The translations under genes were made by a program, and so were the position numbers. Of a DNA stretch of 64,000 bases, positions 61,913 to 64,000 are shown piece after piece (position 1 is the first letter of the stretch; each line of letters begins with the position of its first letter). This DNA comes from Hyalella azteca (taxonomy: Eukaryota > Arthropoda > Malacostraca > Amphipoda > Hyalellidae). The notes under the pieces were generated by a model. That model was given only the letters and a program-made list of their open reading frames with translations. It did no database searches and was not told the origin of the DNA. The stretch is from the NCBI RefSeq assembly GCF_000764305.2, contig NW_025947742.1, forward strand, positions 62,001-126,000. Direction: 5' to 3'.

Positions 61913-64000
61913 TTTAAACTAACATAACATTATACTTCATACTATTTGACGACAAAACAAAGCATTGTTTTAGGCAAGGAATTCTAAAAATCAACATACT
62001 TTTAAAACTTATCAATCATAAACCCATAACACACTCGATTAATGTTCCACAACATAACGTCAGCTTCACAGACCAGGGATGGTTAAGACTAAATGAAGCA
62101 GCACACGCACTGCATGATATTTTAAGCAGCAGCTTTTAGAGAGAAATGAGCTAGGAGTTTGAAGTTGTGGAAATTATGCTTCTCTAATTATGCTGAAGTC
62201 GAGCAAAACATCCGGCGCCGCTTGAGAGCCGCGACCGCGGCAACTCAAGAAGAAAGGCTGGAGGGGATGACGCTTGGCTGCTATAGAGCATCCTCTGGGA
62301 TTGAAATTGTATTTCAATAGCGAGGAAAGTGTGGTGTGAAATTAGTCTAGCACTATTAGACTGACTGGAATCCGAGTAGAAACTTACATTTCGGGAAATA
62401 TTTCAACTAAATCCTTGAAACTTAGAATCGCAAGCGGGGATGCAAATGCAAGATTTTGTCTACGCGATGAATGGGATACAATAAAAAATAAATAATCGGC
62501 GTTCAGCCAAAGACTTGAATGGTAATCAGCCGATAGATTAGTTTTATCGAAAAAATCTGAAAAGTAATTCGATTGTGCAATGACAGGGATGCCGTGTAAA
62601 AAGTGTAGTTAAGTTAATAATCGCTGCGCGTAAACACTTATATTAACAGATAAATGTCATACAATTTATTTTTCACAAGCTAGCAGTCAATACGCAAGTA
62701 GGTATGCAAGTAAAATGTACAATTTAAATGAGTTTCAGCGCAATGTTCCAGATTTAACAACAATAACAACCTAGAAAGAAATTTTAAAGTTGGCTCCCGC
62801 GTAAGCAAAACGAGCGACTTGACTGGACTAGAGGGAGGATCACAAGTACAATGAGTTATTTCAGTGCTGCTATACACAAAATGTGCCGATAAGCGTTTCT
62901 CAATACTTCATAATAACCATATTGAAGCAAAAATAATCTGCAATTGGAGCATCAGTTTTGTGAAATAAATTGTACCCAACGCAACACTGACTTTAGAATA
63001 TGGAGATGAGATGCAATTCGAACCTAATTGGCTTTATTCAGGCCAAAAAAAATAAATATATGTTTTAAAGCCCAAAAGTGGGAAGCTCTACGATATAATG
63101 ACTAAACAAGGATATGATAAAGTGTGACATGAAAGCGAAGATAAAACTAAATAAAAATATAATGTACACCAACAGTACGGACAGGCTCTCTTCAATAAGC
63201 GCGATTATTTCTCATTTTATAACACTGAAATGCTTTGCTATATGGCATTATCGGCATTTCTCCGCAGTGTGGAGAATCATGAATCGTACCTAAAAAAAGA
63301 GCGGTCACAATGATGGTCTTTATGACGGCGTAAAGTCGTCTAAATCTTTGCCTCAGGGCTGCGCTCGATCCCACAGTTCTTCAGTCGAGTTAAAACTTCA
63401 GTGTGGAAATTAAGGGAAATCTATAACTTTAATTCGATGTTCCAGCCGTAATGATGGAAGTATACTTGGTCAATAGAAGAACCCAAATATAATCCGCATA
63501 TGAATTCGGATCACAATAAAATAATCGTGTGCGTTATGCTACATGGCAAAGCACTGATCGATCAACAATTGTAATGTATTACCTCTCAACTTCAATGTGT
63601 GTATATTTTGTATCTTCCTGTATTGGTCTAGCCAAATCTAGTACCTATCTTACCAAGTAACGAACATTCCAGGAGAAGGGATAAAGGCCCAGCGGACGAT
63701 CGAGTTACAAACTTGCGTGGGTTTCTGGCTGGGAAGCGTGAAAGCTACAACCTACTGAGCTCTTCATATCAGATGAAGCAGCGCACGTTTTGCAAACAGC
63801 CAATAGAAAGCATAAGGCCTCGTGCTAATTCGCCCTTGTTGGAATCAGAGCGAAAAATGAACGCAAGAGGCTTTCGAAGCTTTCAACAGCGCTCTCTGCC
63901 TAGCAAGACTCAAGCAAAAATATGCCTTTAGGTCAACATAGTGAAGTCGACATCCTTCATTTTCTTCCTTTGAAGTCACTGCTCGACAAGAAATTACCCT

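Larger units (their letters stand above)
45452..64000. other. Right-hand 18.5 kb: no confident gene
   Basis: This is either the 5' intron of the scaffold gene or intergenic DNA. It holds two weak minus-strand exon candidates (48504-48693 and 53627-53719), one dispersed-repeat copy (49971-50104), a hairpin (47139-47162), a CpG-rich patch (54220-54560) and a local tandem repeat (61800-61912). ORFs of 60-105 codons on both strands overlap one another and show no domain, so they are left out. I see nothing else in 45.5-48.5, 50.1-53.6, 55.7-61.8 or 62-64 kb. Confidence 0.6.

Overview
This is eukaryotic, animal-type DNA. It is visibly A+T-rich, almost all of it is non-coding, and the real protein-coding signal sits in a few exons bounded by GT..AG splice sites with strong pyrimidine tracts. 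I see no operons, ribosome binding sites, rRNA, tRNA or CRISPR. Long introns (about 15 and 23 kb), a relic transposon helix-turn-helix ORF of the DUF4817 type common in arthropod repeats, and a Ser/Asn/Pro-rich scaffold protein suggest an arthropod, perhaps a crustacean. That placement is inference.

The backbone of the window is one minus-strand gene. Four exons can be placed to the base: 45451-44978, 41373-38613, 15895-15801 and 937-125. Their reading phases agree at every junction (2/2, 0/0, 2/2), and together they encode about 1,380 residues with no stop. The protein is disordered and rich in Ser and Pro, with SH3-type and LPPPP-type motifs and a few short conserved-looking islands. The best guess is a Shroom-like actin/Rho-kinase scaffold, but neither the PDZ domain nor the ASD2 domain lies inside the window, so the name is tentative. 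The gene continues off both ends of what I can trace: the 3' part leaves the window at the left, and the 5' exons were not found to the right.

Inside the 23-kb intron between 15.9 and 38.6 kb, on the same strand, lies a second coding locus (about 20.4-21.9 kb). It holds a 339-384 residue ORF of unknown family, preceded by a 47-codon ORF for a single-pass membrane peptide in another frame. Both sit downstream of a good splice acceptor and upstream of AATAAA signals. The same intron carries a 33-unit, 28-bp minisatellite (24.6-25.6 kb) whose units each contain a small hairpin, and a TA-flanked 455-bp terminal-inverted-repeat relic (33.3-33.7 kb).

The 14.9-kb intron at the left holds a 731/627-bp direct duplication flanking a degraded transposon fragment (8.96-10.78 kb). 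To the right of exon 45451 there are about 18.5 kb with no confident gene. That stretch holds a CpG-rich patch at 54.2-54.6 kb, one plausible unassigned minus-strand exon at 48.5-48.7 kb, a weaker one at 53.63-53.72 kb, and one copy of a short dispersed repeat whose partner lies at 42.1 kb. No complete mobile element and no obviously new defence or biosynthetic system is visible. The most unusual items are the nested locus with its 47-residue membrane peptide and the hairpin minisatellite.
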